Below, piece by piece: positions 26,425-36,189 of a DNA stretch of 64,000 nt (its first letter is position 1; each line of letters starts with the position of its first letter). Origin of the DNA: a bacterium (GTDB lineage Bacteria > Bdellovibrionota > UBA1018); contig JAIEMT010000016.1 in NCBI GenBank assembly GCA_019751945.1, positions 62,001 through 126,000 of the forward strand, read 5' to 3'. Made by a program: the position numbers and the translations under genes. A model generated the notes under the pieces. That model saw only the letters and a list, made by a program, of their open reading frames with translations, made no database searches and was not told the origin of the DNA.

Positions 26425-27910
26425 GTTTGCTGCGCATGACGCTGCCGCCGGCGTCACGTGGAATGGAATCCGTAAAGACGACCATCGTCGGCCGCATTTC
26501 CATCGGTACGCGCATCGCACAGTGATCGATGATACTTTTTTCATTCACTGTACTTCCGGGCGTCTTGATTACCGCACAGGCAAATACGGTCTGATTCTTC
26601 ATCGTCTTTAAAATAAATCCGGCCCCGTCTTGAATGCCCGTCATAGAGCGAAGGGGAGTGTCGATCACATCTGGGGACAGAAGCTGGTCGCCCATCATGT
26701 AGAGTTCTTCTTTGCGTCCTAAGTAGCGAATGCGGAGAGTTTCTGCGTCTCCGTCGAGTTCGGCGTAATCGCCCGTGTAAAGCCAAGTACCGCGAATAGC
26801 GTTCTTGGTTTCCTTTTCAGCTTTGAGGTAACCCGACATCACGCAAGGGCCGCTGACGGCGAGCAGTCCCTGGCGCGCGCCTTTGTCCAAAATTTCATCG
26901 CCGTTTGGATCCAGAACTTTGTATTTCATTCCCGGCAAGCCTTTGCCAACGTACTTCGGCGGGACTTCTTCAAACTCGCCCACGTCTTCCATGGAGATGG
27001 TCCAACCGGCTTCAGTCTTACCGTAGCATTGGCCCACATCCACTTTCAGAAGCCTGAAAGCTTTTCGAAGTTCGGGCGAGAGCATTCCCACTCCCACTGT
27101 GATCGATTTAGTTCCCGGAAGAACGCGCTTCTCGTTTCGACAGACGATAAGCAACTTGTAAAAGAATGGCGGACTTCCGACGAGGCGTGTGACGCGGTTG
27201 TCGATCAGAAATTCTAGGAACTCCTTATTTTCTAGACCGAGGTCTACCACGGTAGTCGCGCCATTCATGAGAGGGAAGAGCATCCCGTGCAAAAATGAAA
27301 ACGGATGATTCCAATTCATATTGGTGAGGATTCGGTCATTGACAGTGAGGTGATAGAGAGTGCGAAGAGAAGTCGCTGCCGCCAAAATCTGTTTGTGATT
27401 GAAGATCACGTACTTCGCTTTACCCGAGCCACCACCCGATTTGAAAATGAGGACCTGATCGCCGTCGATTGGGGTGTTGTCCGGAGCCGGAGTGAATGAA
27501 GAGTCGTATTCGCCGCCGTGTTTTTTTTCGATGTCGATGATGGGTAAATTGAGCTTTGCCTGCGATAAAACATCCCTGATTCGAGCCAGAACATCCGATG
27601 TCACTGCAACATGCGTGGCTTCGGTAAAACGCAGGGCTTCGACCAAATCATCCGGAGCCTGATCGGGATTCAGGGGAATGACCACGGAGCGGGTATTGGT
27701 CATTGCGAAAAAAGTAGCAGCCACAGCGGGGCTGTTGTGGGTCACGAAAGCGACCCGCTGCTGGTGACCAATTTCATGTCCGTAAAGATAACTGAGCTTC
27801 GAAACCTGAGTTTTAAACTGATCGAAGGTCAGTTCCTTTCCCAAATAGCGGAAGGCAGCTTTGGTGGCGTTCTTCGAAGCAGTAGCTGAGAGGTGTTGGG
27901 AGAGGATCAT
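26393..27910 (-). CDS. AMP-binding enzyme of the ANL superfamily, atypical motifs
   Basis: 505 aa, laid out like acyl-CoA synthetases. Recognisable parts: a diverged P-loop (FKSGGGSGKAKYV instead of the usual TSGTTGxPKG), GQCYGKTEAG, WLYTGDYAELDGD and YLGRKEELYMMG. Two key features depart from the family: the P-loop, and the C-terminal lysine motif, which reads PRDAGGSVMRSKL where PxxxxGKxxR is expected, so the catalytic Lys of the second half-reaction seems to be lost. It may form only acyl-adenylate, or have another role. It directly abuts the upstream lipoprotein gene and overlaps the plus-strand gene at its 3' end. Confidence 0.85.
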   Translation of the reverse strand: MILSQHLSATASKNATKAAFRYLGKELTFDQFKTQVSKLSYLYGHEIGHQQRVAFVTHNSPAVAATFFAMTNTRSVVIPLNPDQAPDDLVEALRFTEATHVAVTSDVLARIRDVLSQAKLNLPIIDIEKKHGGEYDSSFTPAPDNTPIDGDQVLIFKSGGGSGKAKYVIFNHKQILAAATSLRTLYHLTVNDRILTNMNWNHPFSFLHGMLFPLMNGATTVVDLGLENKEFLEFLIDNRVTRLVGSPPFFYKLLIVCRNEKRVLPGTKSITVGVGMLSPELRKAFRLLKVDVGQCYGKTEAGWTISMEDVGEFEEVPPKYVGKGLPGMKYKVLDPNGDEILDKGARQGLLAVSGPCVMSGYLKAEKETKNAIRGTWLYTGDYAELDGDAETLRIRYLGRKEELYMMGDQLLSPDVIDTPLRSMTGIQDGAGFILKTMKNQTVFACAVIKTPGSTVNEKSIIDHCAMRVPMEMRPTMVVFTDSIPRDAGGSVMRSKLTAQFAGTAG

Positions 27911-28537
27911 TTAGCTGAATTTTTCGAAAAATTTCCTAAATGCTTCGTTCGTTATGGTTTCCATAAACCGTAGTTTTGGAGGCAAATGGATTCCGCCGGT
28001 TTTGCCCTCGGCTTTGACGACTTGCTCTTCTTCGGCAATAGCCACGCGGGTGTCGTCCTGACTTAAATCCGAAAACTCCAATTCTACCTGGACGTGGCCG
28101 GTGAGAGATTTCTCTTTATAAAGGCGTTGGACCTTCCCGTCGCCGCCTTGCTCTTCTTCAATCACGCTGTCGTAGACTTCCTGCTTCGAATAGCCCTCTC
28201 GCGTATCCGCATCGAACTTTAAGACTTTGGCCTTGAGCGCGAACTCAGCGCCGGCCTTCCGAGCGATGCCCTTCCAATCGGTGGCAGCAATGCTGGAATC
28301 GTTTCGGGCAGCCTGAACATCTTGCTTGGAAATAAGAATGAAGGTGCCCCGCTTGACGAGCTGATTGATCAGCGCGACTTCGACGATAGACTTGGGGGTA
28401 TTCTCGCCCTGAATTTCAACGAGGGCGATCTTCTTGCCTTCGAGTTTGGAAAGCTCCGGAGTTGTTTTTTTAGCGCTGGCGCATCCGCCGGCGACGAAAA
28501 GGAAAGCAGTGACAAAAGCTAGATGACTTCGAACCAT
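27911..28537 (-). CDS. Lipoprotein, unknown
   Basis: 208 aa with a lipobox (FVAGGC|AS, Cys 19). The mature domain begins with KIALVEIQGENTPKSIVEVALINQLV and contains RGTFILISKQDV, a pattern seen in CsgG/LpoB/TolB-N-like domains that have a beta-strand, a helix and a strand. A more specific assignment is not justified. Asp at +2 is absent (Ala), so outer-membrane sorting is expected. Its stop is immediately followed by the ATG of the AMP-binding gene, so they are likely cotranscribed. Confidence 0.72.
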   Translation of the reverse strand: MVRSHLAFVTAFLFVAGGCASAKKTTPELSKLEGKKIALVEIQGENTPKSIVEVALINQLVKRGTFILISKQDVQAARNDSSIAATDWKGIARKAGAEFALKAKVLKFDADTREGYSKQEVYDSVIEEEQGGDGKVQRLYKEKSLTGHVQVELEFSDLSQDDTRVAIAEEEQVVKAEGKTGGIHLPPKLRFMETITNEAFRKFFEKFS

Positions 28538-28557
28538 CCAGACTCCTTACGTGCTTT

Positions 28558-29019
28558 TTAGAGTGTCGGAGCTCCGCCGTGAATGAGGACCTTGAGCTCG
28601 CTTCTAAAAATCACTTCGATCTTATTAGGATAGATCAAACGGCCAACAATTCCCTCACCAAAAGTGGGGTGGTTGATTTTGTCGCCAAGCGTAAAATTAC
28701 CCTTGGTGTTGTAGCTCTTAAAGGGATTGGCTTTGTGGGTGTTCATGAGCTTTTCCCATTCGAGTTCGATGGGGTTACCAGCAGCTTCAGCAGCCGCGGC
28801 TTTCTTGGACTTTCGAGCCGCTTTGGGTTTCTCAGCTGTCGGCTCAGTGATGCCCTTCGGAGCTTTGTAGGCATGCTCTTTTTTACATGTTTTGCATTGA
28901 ACCTTGGCAACGCGGTCGCCCTTCATGGCAACTACGGTATGAGCCAAATCCATCTTACAGCTAGTGCAGTAGGCCAAGGCCTCTTTTGCTACAGGGCTAT
29001 CGGTCGCTGCTTTGGCCAT
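28558..29019 (-). CDS. Zinc-ribbon protein with a CarD/UvrD-C-like SH3 domain
   Basis: 153 aa. The N-terminal zinc ribbon has CTSCKMDLAH and CKTCKKEH (C18, C21, C42, C45). A Lys/Ala-rich linker follows (about 55-80). The C-terminal 45 residues read FTLGDKINHPTFGEGIVGRL, then YPNKIEVIF: the SH3/Tudor fold found at the C-terminus of UvrD/PcrA and in CarD, which contacts RNA polymerase. Role unknown; a nucleic-acid- or RNAP-binding function is inferred. Divergently arranged with uvrC, 53 nt apart. Confidence 0.75.
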   Translation of the reverse strand: MAKAATDSPVAKEALAYCTSCKMDLAHTVVAMKGDRVAKVQCKTCKKEHAYKAPKGITEPTAEKPKAARKSKKAAAAEAAGNPIELEWEKLMNTHKANPFKSYNTKGNFTLGDKINHPTFGEGIVGRLIYPNKIEVIFRSELKVLIHGGAPTL

Positions 29020-29072
29020 ACAAAAATCTCCTCATCATATAGGTTGATCTTGTGGTTATAGTGGGAAGCGGC

Positions 29073-30782
29073 ATGGAAAATCAAGCAACTAAAGCCGAAT
29101 TTAGGGCCAAACTTCTAGAACTTGCCAAAGAAGTGAGTACTTCGCCGGGTGTTTACATCATGAAGGACACCGGGGGTTTGCCTTTGTATGTGGGGAAAGC
29201 CAAAAACCTTAAAAATCGGCTGGTGACTTACTTCCAAATCGGTCCGCACGAGTCGCCGCGCACCGAAATGATGGTTCTGAACGTTGAAAAGTTCGAGGTC
29301 ATCCTGACCGAGACCGAACCTGAGGCACTGATCTTAGAGTGCAACCTCATCAAGAAGTTCAAACCCAAATTCAACGTCCGTTTGAAGGACGACAAGGCCT
29401 ATCCCTATCTTAAGATCGCGGTGGGGGAGGCTTTCCCCCGGATTGAATGGACCCGCCGAGCGCCTAAAGATGGGGCCCGGTACTTCGGCCCGTTCCCCTC
29501 AGCGGGAGCCGCTAGGCAGGTGATGCAGCTTCTCAATGAAACACTGAGGTTAAGGGACTGTTCCGACAATACTTTTCGCCATCGAAGCAGGCCGTGCATC
29601 CTGTTCCAAATGGATCGCTGCACGGCTCCTTGCGTGGGAAGGATCTCGGCAGCCGATTATCGAGACTCCATTCAACAGGCGGTTTCTATTCTCGAGGGCC
29701 ATGGCGAGAAGTTTATACAAAGTTTACGTAAGGGAATGGAAGATGCTGCTTCCCGAGAAGAGTTTGAAGAGGCGGCCTTTTATCGCGATCAGCTCCGAAA
29801 TCTCGAGGTGGTTACTTCTACACAGGTTGTGGATGAAGCGGGTACCGAGCGCAATCGCGACGTCATTGGCATTGCGAGAAAGGGCGCTGACGCCCATGGG
29901 GCGATCTTGCAAATTCGCAAGGGTTTGCTCGAATCGGTTCGCCACTACCACCTCCAGAATACGGATCCCACCCTGCCGGATCACGAGCTACTCTTTGAAT
30001 TCCTGGCTCAGCATTATTTGGCGTTAACAAAGAAGGAGGGGGATGAGGCTTCGATTCCAAAAGATGTTCTATTGCCCTCCGTTCCGGATGACCCCGATTT
30101 GTTAGAACGCATGATGGGTTTCTCGATTCGAGTGCCGGAAACTCCGTCGGAAGAGCAGCTCATTCAAGTCGCTCGGGTGAATGCCGAGTCCGCGCTTGAA
30201 CAAAATTTGAAAAAAGTGGCCGGTCACAGCGCGCGGGCTTTGGAAGAAGTGCAGAGGAAATTGCACCTTCAGAAACTTCCGCAGCGAATCGAATGCTTCG
30301 ATATTTCCAACAACCACGGACAAGATGCGGTGGCGTCGCAGGTGGTTTTCATCGATGGGGCTCCGGATAAAAATCTCTATCGTCGCTATAAAATTAAAAC
30401 CGTCGAAGGTTCGAATGACTTTGCCATGATGAAGGAAGTCCTGGGTCGTCGCTTTTCCCACAAGGATGAACCCCTACCAGACCTCGTCGTGGTCGACGGA
30501 GGGAAGGGCCAGCTTTCTCAGGCTACTTCTATTTTGGAAGAGCTGTCCGTTCAGGGAGTAGGGGTGGTGGGATTGGCCAAGGCTCGTGTGAAGCGAGATT
30601 TCAAATCCGCCGAAGTCGAGTCTTCGATGGAACGCATATTCATTCCCAATAGAAAAAATCCGGTGTCGTTACTCCCACACACGGAGGCCTATAAGCTTTT
30701 GACGCATGTGCGCGATGAGGCTCACCGCTTCGCTATTGCCTACCACCGCCAGCTCCGCTCCAAGACCCTGCTGCAGAAGTAA
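29073..30782 (+). CDS. uvrC: Excinuclease ABC subunit C without the C-terminal HhH domain
   Basis: Makes the dual incisions of nucleotide excision repair. It has the GIY-YIG nuclease domain (SPGVYIMKD, PLYVGKAKNLKNRL), the CTAPCVG-type cysteine region (DRCTAPCVGRIS), a UVR domain (ASREEFEEAAFYRDQLRNLE) and the RNase-H-like domain (IECFDISNNHGQ; VVDGGKGQL). The protein ends at YHRQLRSKTLLQK, just where the tandem helix-hairpin-helix domain normally begins; at about 569 aa it is about 40 residues short. No HhH sequence is visible downstream. The start at 29073 has GGGAAG before it; a GTG at 29052 is also possible. Confidence 0.94.
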   Translation: MENQATKAEFRAKLLELAKEVSTSPGVYIMKDTGGLPLYVGKAKNLKNRLVTYFQIGPHESPRTEMMVLNVEKFEVILTETEPEALILECNLIKKFKPKFNVRLKDDKAYPYLKIAVGEAFPRIEWTRRAPKDGARYFGPFPSAGAARQVMQLLNETLRLRDCSDNTFRHRSRPCILFQMDRCTAPCVGRISAADYRDSIQQAVSILEGHGEKFIQSLRKGMEDAASREEFEEAAFYRDQLRNLEVVTSTQVVDEAGTERNRDVIGIARKGADAHGAILQIRKGLLESVRHYHLQNTDPTLPDHELLFEFLAQHYLALTKKEGDEASIPKDVLLPSVPDDPDLLERMMGFSIRVPETPSEEQLIQVARVNAESALEQNLKKVAGHSARALEEVQRKLHLQKLPQRIECFDISNNHGQDAVASQVVFIDGAPDKNLYRRYKIKTVEGSNDFAMMKEVLGRRFSHKDEPLPDLVVVDGGKGQLSQATSILEELSVQGVGVVGLAKARVKRDFKSAEVESSMERIFIPNRKNPVSLLPHTEAYKLLTHVRDEAHRFAIAYHRQLRSKTLLQK

Positions 30783-30907
30783 CCCCCAGCAGTTTCTGCC
30801 CATTCAGAATCCCCATCCAAGACCGAAACGCTCTATGTGGCCAGCGAATGATTCCTGACCACAACCACAACAGAGCCTAGGATTTTAATTTAGCTGGAGA
30901 GCGGAAA

Positions 30908-31141
30908 ATGGACGAGAACAACGATCTACCCCAAGAAGAGATGACCGAGCTGAACGAAGTCCTAGGCCAGTTTTTTGGTTCTGCCCAAGAAGTGGTTGAG
31001 CGTTACACGCACTGCTTACTCTGCGGAGCTCACTTGCACTTCAGTCATATTACGGACTTCCACCGCAACATTACTCACGAGACTTCGCGTTGTCCGGAGT
31101 GCGGCGTCAAAGTTCGAAAGTTCATTCACAAACTGCAATAG
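30908..31141 (+). CDS. Small zinc-ribbon protein
   Basis: 77 aa, cytoplasmic. Two CxxC knuckles (HCLLCGAHL and RCPECGVKV) make a probable zinc ribbon; the N-terminus is acidic. The ribosome binding site is GGAG near 30895. The region 30783-30907 after uvrC has no gene or terminator that I can see. No precise family recognised; such proteins are often nucleic-acid- or protein-binding adaptors. Confidence 0.7.
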   Translation: MDENNDLPQEEMTELNEVLGQFFGSAQEVVERYTHCLLCGAHLHFSHITDFHRNITHETSRCPECGVKVRKFIHKLQ

Positions 31142-31177
31142 CGCGCCTCGCCTTGTCGACACTGCGCCCTCCAGAGT

Positions 31178-31198
31178 AATTTCCCCGCGGGGGAAATT
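31178..31198. repeat. Short perfect hairpin just before dacB
   Basis: AATTTCCCC (31178-31186), a 3-nt loop GCG, then GGGGAAATT (31190-31198). It ends 6 nt before the dacB start codon and lies next to the G-rich likely ribosome binding site. It could end the upstream message or restrain dacB translation. No U-run follows, so a standard terminator is unlikely. Confidence 0.55.
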
Positions 31199-31204
31199 TG
31201 GGGG

Positions 31205-32698
31205 ATGGTCTTTTTATTGCTCTTGCTTGGCGTAACAACCGCTCAAGCTTCCATCACAAAAGAAGAGGCTCCAGAGTATTTTCCGGATGGCGGAGCTTGG
31301 TATCCTCGCGCCGAAGATTTCACGTTGAGCCGTCGGCAGGAGTTGGTCGATCTCGAAGTTGTTCCCGTAGAAAATCAAGCGGTCGCTTGGAACTGGGGCG
31401 ATGTATTTAAGATTTCCAAAGATCCCACGGCATTTTTCGGAGTGCGCTTCGACGGATACTCCGCAAGAGAGAATCAGCTCTTCACCTTAGCGTCGAATAC
31501 CAAGCTGTTTACGACTGCAGCGGCGTTGCATTTCTTGGGCGCAGACTATCGCTTTGAAACTCAGTTGAAATGGTCGCAGGGAAGTGACGCCACTCAAGCC
31601 GACAATCTGGTCTTGGTGGGTTCCGGAGATCCGACCTGGGGACTTCGTACGGTTGAGAAGGGCATTCGTACCCGCGTAGCCGCCATTGTCGAGGAGTTTG
31701 GAAGGGCGGGCATTCGGGAAGTCCGTGGCGAGTTTCAGGTGATGTCGGTGGACCCTCGCTGGGATCAGCTCGAGTTTCCTCCAGGGTGGTTGGAGTCGGA
31801 TAAGGACGAATGCTACGGGGCCCTTCCTCAGGGATTCAACTTACAGGAAAATTGTTCCACCTTTCGAGTGACTTCTCCCACCACCGGCTCTTGGTTGGAT
31901 GAAGGCGTGCCCACTCCGGTGAAATTAAAAATCACTTCCGGACCAAAAACTGCGCTGTCGTTGCAGCTGGTCCGCGATCAGAGGACGCGCGCATTCTCTT
32001 ACGTGGTTTCCGGAACGTGGAAGAGTGGAGCGAAGGCAGCAGACTTTTGGTTACCGGTTCACGATGTTCAGGGCTGGGTGAAAAATCTTTTCCTTGCAGC
32101 CTTGAAGAAAGAAGGCATTGCTTACAATCCCAGTTCTTCGGTGGCGCAGGCCGTGAGCCATCCGGTGATGACGTTTCAGTCCATTCCCCTGAGCAATATT
32201 TTGAGACCGATGAATAAGCTGAGCAGCAATCTCGTGGCTGGCGCTCTTTTTCAAGCCATCGGATCGCAGGCCCAGATCCAAGATTATTTTCAGCGCCTCG
32301 ATCCGACCCTCAACACGATGACCGTGTACGACGGACCTGGAATTTCGCGACTCAATCAAGTGACTCCTTCGGGCATGGCTCGGTTCTTAGAAATTCTCCG
32401 TGCGGATTCGAATTTTCCAGCAGTGTGGAATTCTCTTTCCATCGCGGGAGTGGACGGGACGTTGGCAAATCGAATGGAGAAGACTTCTGCAGAAGGGACC
32501 GTGCGTGGCAAGACCGGGACGTTGAGTGGGGTATACAATTTGTCGGGATTTGTCCCCAAGTACGACGCACAGCGCACGATAACCGACTACATACCGTTTG
32601 TTATCTTTGGTCGTTCTTCGCCTAACTATCGTTTAACGGTTCACGCCATTCAGGACCGCGCGGCTGCCCACCTCTTTGACGTTGTCAACGGACCTTAA
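31205..32698 (+). CDS. dacB: D-alanyl-D-alanine carboxypeptidase/endopeptidase (PBP4, S13)
   Basis: Peptidoglycan-trimming periplasmic serine peptidase. Motifs in order: S-x-x-K as ASNTKLF (S97, K100), S-x-N as LSSNLVAG, and K-T-G as GKTGTLSG. 497 aa is normal for PBP4. The signal peptide is short (MVFLLLLLGVTTAQA) and lacks a basic n-region; no other start is available because the only upstream in-frame stop is that of the preceding gene. Its position after a small zinc-ribbon gene is not informative. Confidence 0.92.
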   Translation: MVFLLLLLGVTTAQASITKEEAPEYFPDGGAWYPRAEDFTLSRRQELVDLEVVPVENQAVAWNWGDVFKISKDPTAFFGVRFDGYSARENQLFTLASNTKLFTTAAALHFLGADYRFETQLKWSQGSDATQADNLVLVGSGDPTWGLRTVEKGIRTRVAAIVEEFGRAGIREVRGEFQVMSVDPRWDQLEFPPGWLESDKDECYGALPQGFNLQENCSTFRVTSPTTGSWLDEGVPTPVKLKITSGPKTALSLQLVRDQRTRAFSYVVSGTWKSGAKAADFWLPVHDVQGWVKNLFLAALKKEGIAYNPSSSVAQAVSHPVMTFQSIPLSNILRPMNKLSSNLVAGALFQAIGSQAQIQDYFQRLDPTLNTMTVYDGPGISRLNQVTPSGMARFLEILRADSNFPAVWNSLSIAGVDGTLANRMEKTSAEGTVRGKTGTLSGVYNLSGFVPKYDAQRTITDYIPFVIFGRSSPNYRLTVHAIQDRAAAHLFDVVNGP

Positions 32699-32716
32699 AT
32701 CAAAGATATTCAGGGC

Positions 32717-33433
32717 ATGTCGAAATCCCAAACAACTCAGACTTGGAAGCGCTCGCTTCCAGCAAAAGCAGTAGTGATGGCGCGCAAAAGTTCTTCGAAA
32801 AAAGCGCTGCCAAAATCAGAGCTGCTGATTCAAGCGGCAGCTGCTCCTGCTGCAAATCGAAAATCGGAAACGTTGGATGAAATCTGCGCAGATCTGGGTG
32901 CGTGTCAGCGTTGCAAATTAGGGAAGTCTCGAACCAATATTGTTTTCGGTGATGGAAATCCCAAAGCCGAATTAGTTTTTGTGGGCGAAGCTCCTGGTGA
33001 AAACGAGGATCTAGAAGGTCGGCCGTTCATCGGACGTGCCGGTCAATTGCTTGAAAAGATGATTGAAGCCATGGGCCTGAGCCGCAGCGAAGTTTATATT
33101 TGTAATGTGGTGAAGTGCCGTCCTCCTGAAAATCGAAATCCTGAGACCGATGAAATTGAAAGTTGCAGTCCGTTTCTTTTCCGACAGCTCGACCAAATCC
33201 AGCCCAAGGTTGTTGTGGCGCTTGGAAAGTTTGCTGCACAAACCTTGCTCCAAACCGAGACTCGAATTTCTGAGTTACGCGGGAAGTTTTATCCGTATCG
33301 TGGAGCGAAACTGATACCGACGTTCCATCCCGCATACTTGCTGAGAAATCCTCCCTCGAAGCGTGAAGCTTGGGAAGATTTACAGCTCGTGGCAAAGGAG
33401 TTGGGACTTGAAATCCCCAAGAAATCTCCTTAA
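32717..33433 (+). CDS. Uracil-DNA glycosylase, family 4 (Fe-S)
   Basis: Removes uracil from DNA. Active-site motif [20 protein letters not shown] and the C-terminal HPAYLLR motif define the family. 4Fe-4S ligands are visible: [17 protein letters not shown] and a later Cys (ESCSPFLF). The N-terminus is extended by about 45 basic, Ala-rich residues; a second Met at residue 21 (MARKSS) is an alternative start. The 3' end overlaps the NfeD gene by 26 nt. Confidence 0.94.
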   Translation: MSKSQTTQTWKRSLPAKAVVMARKSSSKKALPKSELLIQAAAAPAANRKSETLDEICADLGACQRCKLGKSRTNIVFGDGNPKAELVFVGEAPGENEDLEGRPFIGRAGQLLEKMIEAMGLSRSEVYICNVVKCRPPENRNPETDEIESCSPFLFRQLDQIQPKVVVALGKFAAQTLLQTETRISELRGKFYPYRGAKLIPTFHPAYLLRNPPSKREAWEDLQLVAKELGLEIPKKSP

Positions 33434-34715
33434 TCGCGGCCTACTCGGCCTCTTCGCTGTTGCGGTGGTGCCGAGTGTGGTTTTGCATTCTGAAATTCGT
33501 GGGACGATTGATCCCGCAACCTCGCAGTTCTTGAAGCAGTCCGTGAAAAAAGCGGAGGCGGCGAACGCAGAGGTTTTGATCATAGAATTGGACACTCCGG
33601 GTGGACTCCTCTCGAGCGCAAAAGAAATGGCACAGACGATTGGTCAATCCAAAGTGCCCGTGGTGGTTTATGTCTCGCCTCCAGGGGCGAGCGCTACTTC
33701 TGCGGGAGCAATTCTCACTTTGGCTTCGCATCGAGCAGCGATGGCTCCCGGAACAAATATCGGTGCCGCACATCCCGTTGAAGCGGATGGCAAAGATGTT
33801 CCAGGGGCGATGGGCGAGAAGGTGACGAACGACACCGCTGCCTTTGCGAAGAGCTTGGCCGAAACACGGGGCAGAAGTCTTGAGACGGCGGAGGCGATGG
33901 TTCGGAAGAGTCTGAGTTTGACTGCCCCAGAAGCTCTGAAAAGTAAAATCGTAGAATCGCTCGCGGATAATATTCCTGACCTGCTGAGACAGCTGGATGG
34001 AAAAGAAATCAAACTCACGAGCGGCGAAGTGAAGAAGCCACAAACATCGAACGCCACTGTTCAAAAAGAGCAGATGAGTTTGGGGCTTCGAATCTTGCAT
34101 TTCTTAGCGCATCCCAATGTCGCTACGATTTTAATGACGGTAGCGATGCTCTGTATTTACGTCGAGATCTCCAACCCGGGGGTTGTGATTCCGGGAGTAG
34201 TGGGAGCCATTGCACTGCTCTTAGCTTTCACCGCATTTCAGATGCTGCCCATTCGCACCACCGGCTTTCTTTTGATCGCTCTGGCGATGATTTTAATGAT
34301 CGGTGAGGCTTTCGCGAATACTCACGGAGTGCTCGGCGCAGGTGGAGTGATCTCCTTTATACTAGGTATTCTCTGGGTGATCGATCCGAACGAGACCACC
34401 TTACGAATCAGCCCTCAAGTCTGGGTGCCTGCTGCAGCTGCGATGGGGGGCGGTACTTTAGCAATCGGCTATTTTGCCACCCGCTCGCACCGACTTGCTG
34501 TGGTCGCTCGAGAAAAGATGGGAGGCTTTTCAGCTTCCGGCCTTTCTGGATATCGCGGACAGGTGGAGTCGATTTCCGCAGAAGGCCTTTCAGGCAAGGC
34601 CAGTTTTCGTGGTGAGATTTGGGATGTGTTCAGTTCAGAGCCCTTGCAAATCGGCGCTTCGGTGGAAGTCGCGAAGGTCGATGGCATGAAAGCTTTTGTG
34701 AAGCGGGTCCATTAA
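33408..34715 (+). CDS. NfeD family ClpP-class membrane serine protease
   Basis: 435 aa. I chose a TTG start at 33408 because AAAGGAG lies 7 nt upstream and it gives a signal-type N-terminus ([20 protein letters not shown]). Domains: ClpP-like protease ([15 protein letters not shown]; the nucleophile region [10 protein letters not shown]), four membrane segments (about 235-345), and a C-terminal OB-fold ([16 protein letters not shown]). Family members cleave stomatin-type proteins, and the next gene encodes a slipin, a known pairing. A GTG at 33363 is the longer alternative. Confidence 0.92.
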   Translation: MKSPRNLLNRGLLGLFAVAVVPSVVLHSEIRGTIDPATSQFLKQSVKKAEAANAEVLIIELDTPGGLLSSAKEMAQTIGQSKVPVVVYVSPPGASATSAGAILTLASHRAAMAPGTNIGAAHPVEADGKDVPGAMGEKVTNDTAAFAKSLAETRGRSLETAEAMVRKSLSLTAPEALKSKIVESLADNIPDLLRQLDGKEIKLTSGEVKKPQTSNATVQKEQMSLGLRILHFLAHPNVATILMTVAMLCIYVEISNPGVVIPGVVGAIALLLAFTAFQMLPIRTTGFLLIALAMILMIGEAFANTHGVLGAGGVISFILGILWVIDPNETTLRISPQVWVPAAAAMGGGTLAIGYFATRSHRLAVVAREKMGGFSASGLSGYRGQVESISAEGLSGKASFRGEIWDVFSSEPLQIGASVEVAKVDGMKAFVKRVH

Positions 34716-34735
34716 TAACAGAAGGAAGGTCAGCC

Positions 34736-35491
34736 ATGTTTTCAGGTGGTTTCTTTTTTATCTTTTTGGGTGTCTTGTTCCTGATTCTCAGCGTGAAAGT
34801 ACTCAATGAGTACGAACGCGGAGTGATCTTTCGTCTCGGACGAATCATTGGCGCGAAGGGCCCGGGTTTGATTATCCTGATTCCCATTTTGGACCGAATG
34901 GTTCGAGTTGATATGCGAACGGTGACGATGGATGTACCTCCTCAAGATGTCATTTCGAAAGACAACGTCACCATTAAGGTGAACGCGGTGGTTTATTTCC
35001 GCGTTGTGGATCCGAACCGCGCCGTCGTGGAGGTGGAAAACTTCTTGCTCGCAACTTCTAAGCTCGCTCAAACCACGTTACGATCGGTGCTGGGACAGGT
35101 GGAGTTGGACGAATTGCTGTCGTCGCGGGAGTCGATCAACCATCGTTTACAAACCATCTTAGATGGACAGACGGAGCCGTGGGGGGTGAAGGTTTCGAAC
35201 GTCGAAGTGAAGCAAATCGACTTGCCGGTGGAAATGCAACGAGCGATGGCGAAGCAAGCCGAGGCCGAACGTGAGCGTCGTGCGAAGATTATTGCGGCAG
35301 AAGGGGAGTTGCAGGCCTCTGAAAAACTCTCTGAAGCAGCAAAAGTCATGGCATCTCAACCCATCTCTTTACAGCTTCGCTACCTTCAAACCATTCGCGA
35401 AATGTCGAGTGAACATACGACGAATACCATTGTCCCGTTACCCATCGATCTTATTTCGCCTTTCTTGAAAATGATGAGTAAGAATTCATGA
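34736..35491 (+). CDS. Slipin/stomatin-like SPFH (band 7) protein
   Basis: 251 aa, membrane-anchored by an N-terminal segment ([15 protein letters not shown]) and followed by the SPFH domain ([28 protein letters not shown]). C-terminal coiled coil near residues 180-215 ([20 protein letters not shown]). AAGGAAGG sits 5 nt before the ATG. Forms membrane microdomains; NfeD-type proteases cleave such proteins, matching the neighbour 20 nt upstream. Its stop overlaps the next start (ATGA). Confidence 0.94.
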   Translation: MFSGGFFFIFLGVLFLILSVKVLNEYERGVIFRLGRIIGAKGPGLIILIPILDRMVRVDMRTVTMDVPPQDVISKDNVTIKVNAVVYFRVVDPNRAVVEVENFLLATSKLAQTTLRSVLGQVELDELLSSRESINHRLQTILDGQTEPWGVKVSNVEVKQIDLPVEMQRAMAKQAEAERERRAKIIAAEGELQASEKLSEAAKVMASQPISLQLRYLQTIREMSSEHTTNTIVPLPIDLISPFLKMMSKNS

Positions 35492-36189
35492 GAGCGGGGG
35501 ATTGGTTTAAAGAGGCCTTTCAAGAATTCAAAAAAGATCCCTTGGGATGCCTTTTGATTTTGCTCATTTATTCGGTCATTACGTTCTCTACGCGAATGAT
35601 TCCTAAGCTGGGCGTGGTTTTTGAAACGCTTTTGCATCCGCTGCTGATTGGGGGATTAATGATCGGTTGGAACCGTCTCCGCATTCAAGGCGAAGTTCGC
35701 GCTGGCGACGTGTTCTACGGATTTCAGAACAAGGCAAAAGAGCTCTTTACCATTGGGCTTCTTGCTCTGCCCATTTTGGGAAGCATTGTCGCAGTGATGG
35801 TCACTCTCTTTTTTCTGACGACACGATTGGAGCGATTCGATGCAGCGGCAATGGCTACGGCGATGACCGATCCCCTCTTTATTTTTGGTCTGGTAGTCGT
35901 GGCGCTCATTATTACTTGCTACCTGATTTTGATGCTCTTTGCGCCGCTTCTGGTGGTTTTCAAGGATTACAAGCCTTGGCAGGCCATGAAAGAGAGTGCT
36001 AACGCGTGTATGAAGCATTGGTGGCCGCTCACAGTGTACTCCCTTTGGGCGGTTCTCTGGTTCTTTGTGGCTTTAATTCCGTTGGGGCTCGGGCTTCTTG
36101 TATTTGTGCCTGTGGCTTCGATTTCCTTTTTAAAGGCATATGGCGCGATCTTCGGGCATCCCACACAACTCGCAAAAACTGAGCCTTGA
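35488..36189 (+). CDS. Polytopic membrane protein (BPSS1780-like)
   Basis: 233 aa with five to six membrane segments ([71 protein letters not shown]). The pattern [18 protein letters not shown], then KHWW, resembles uncharacterised BPSS1780/DUF2189-type inner-membrane proteins; that is a loose assignment. Coupled to the slipin gene by ATGA, so it may belong to the same membrane complex. Confidence 0.72.
   Translation: MRAGDWFKEAFQEFKKDPLGCLLILLIYSVITFSTRMIPKLGVVFETLLHPLLIGGLMIGWNRLRIQGEVRAGDVFYGFQNKAKELFTIGLLALPILGSIVAVMVTLFFLTTRLERFDAAAMATAMTDPLFIFGLVVVALIITCYLILMLFAPLLVVFKDYKPWQAMKESANACMKHWWPLTVYSLWAVLWFFVALIPLGLGLLVFVPVASISFLKAYGAIFGHPTQLAKTEP

Noticed and set aside
30783-30907. Frameshifted HhH domain after uvrC
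   Set aside because: All three forward frames were read by eye and show no helix-hairpin-helix sequence.
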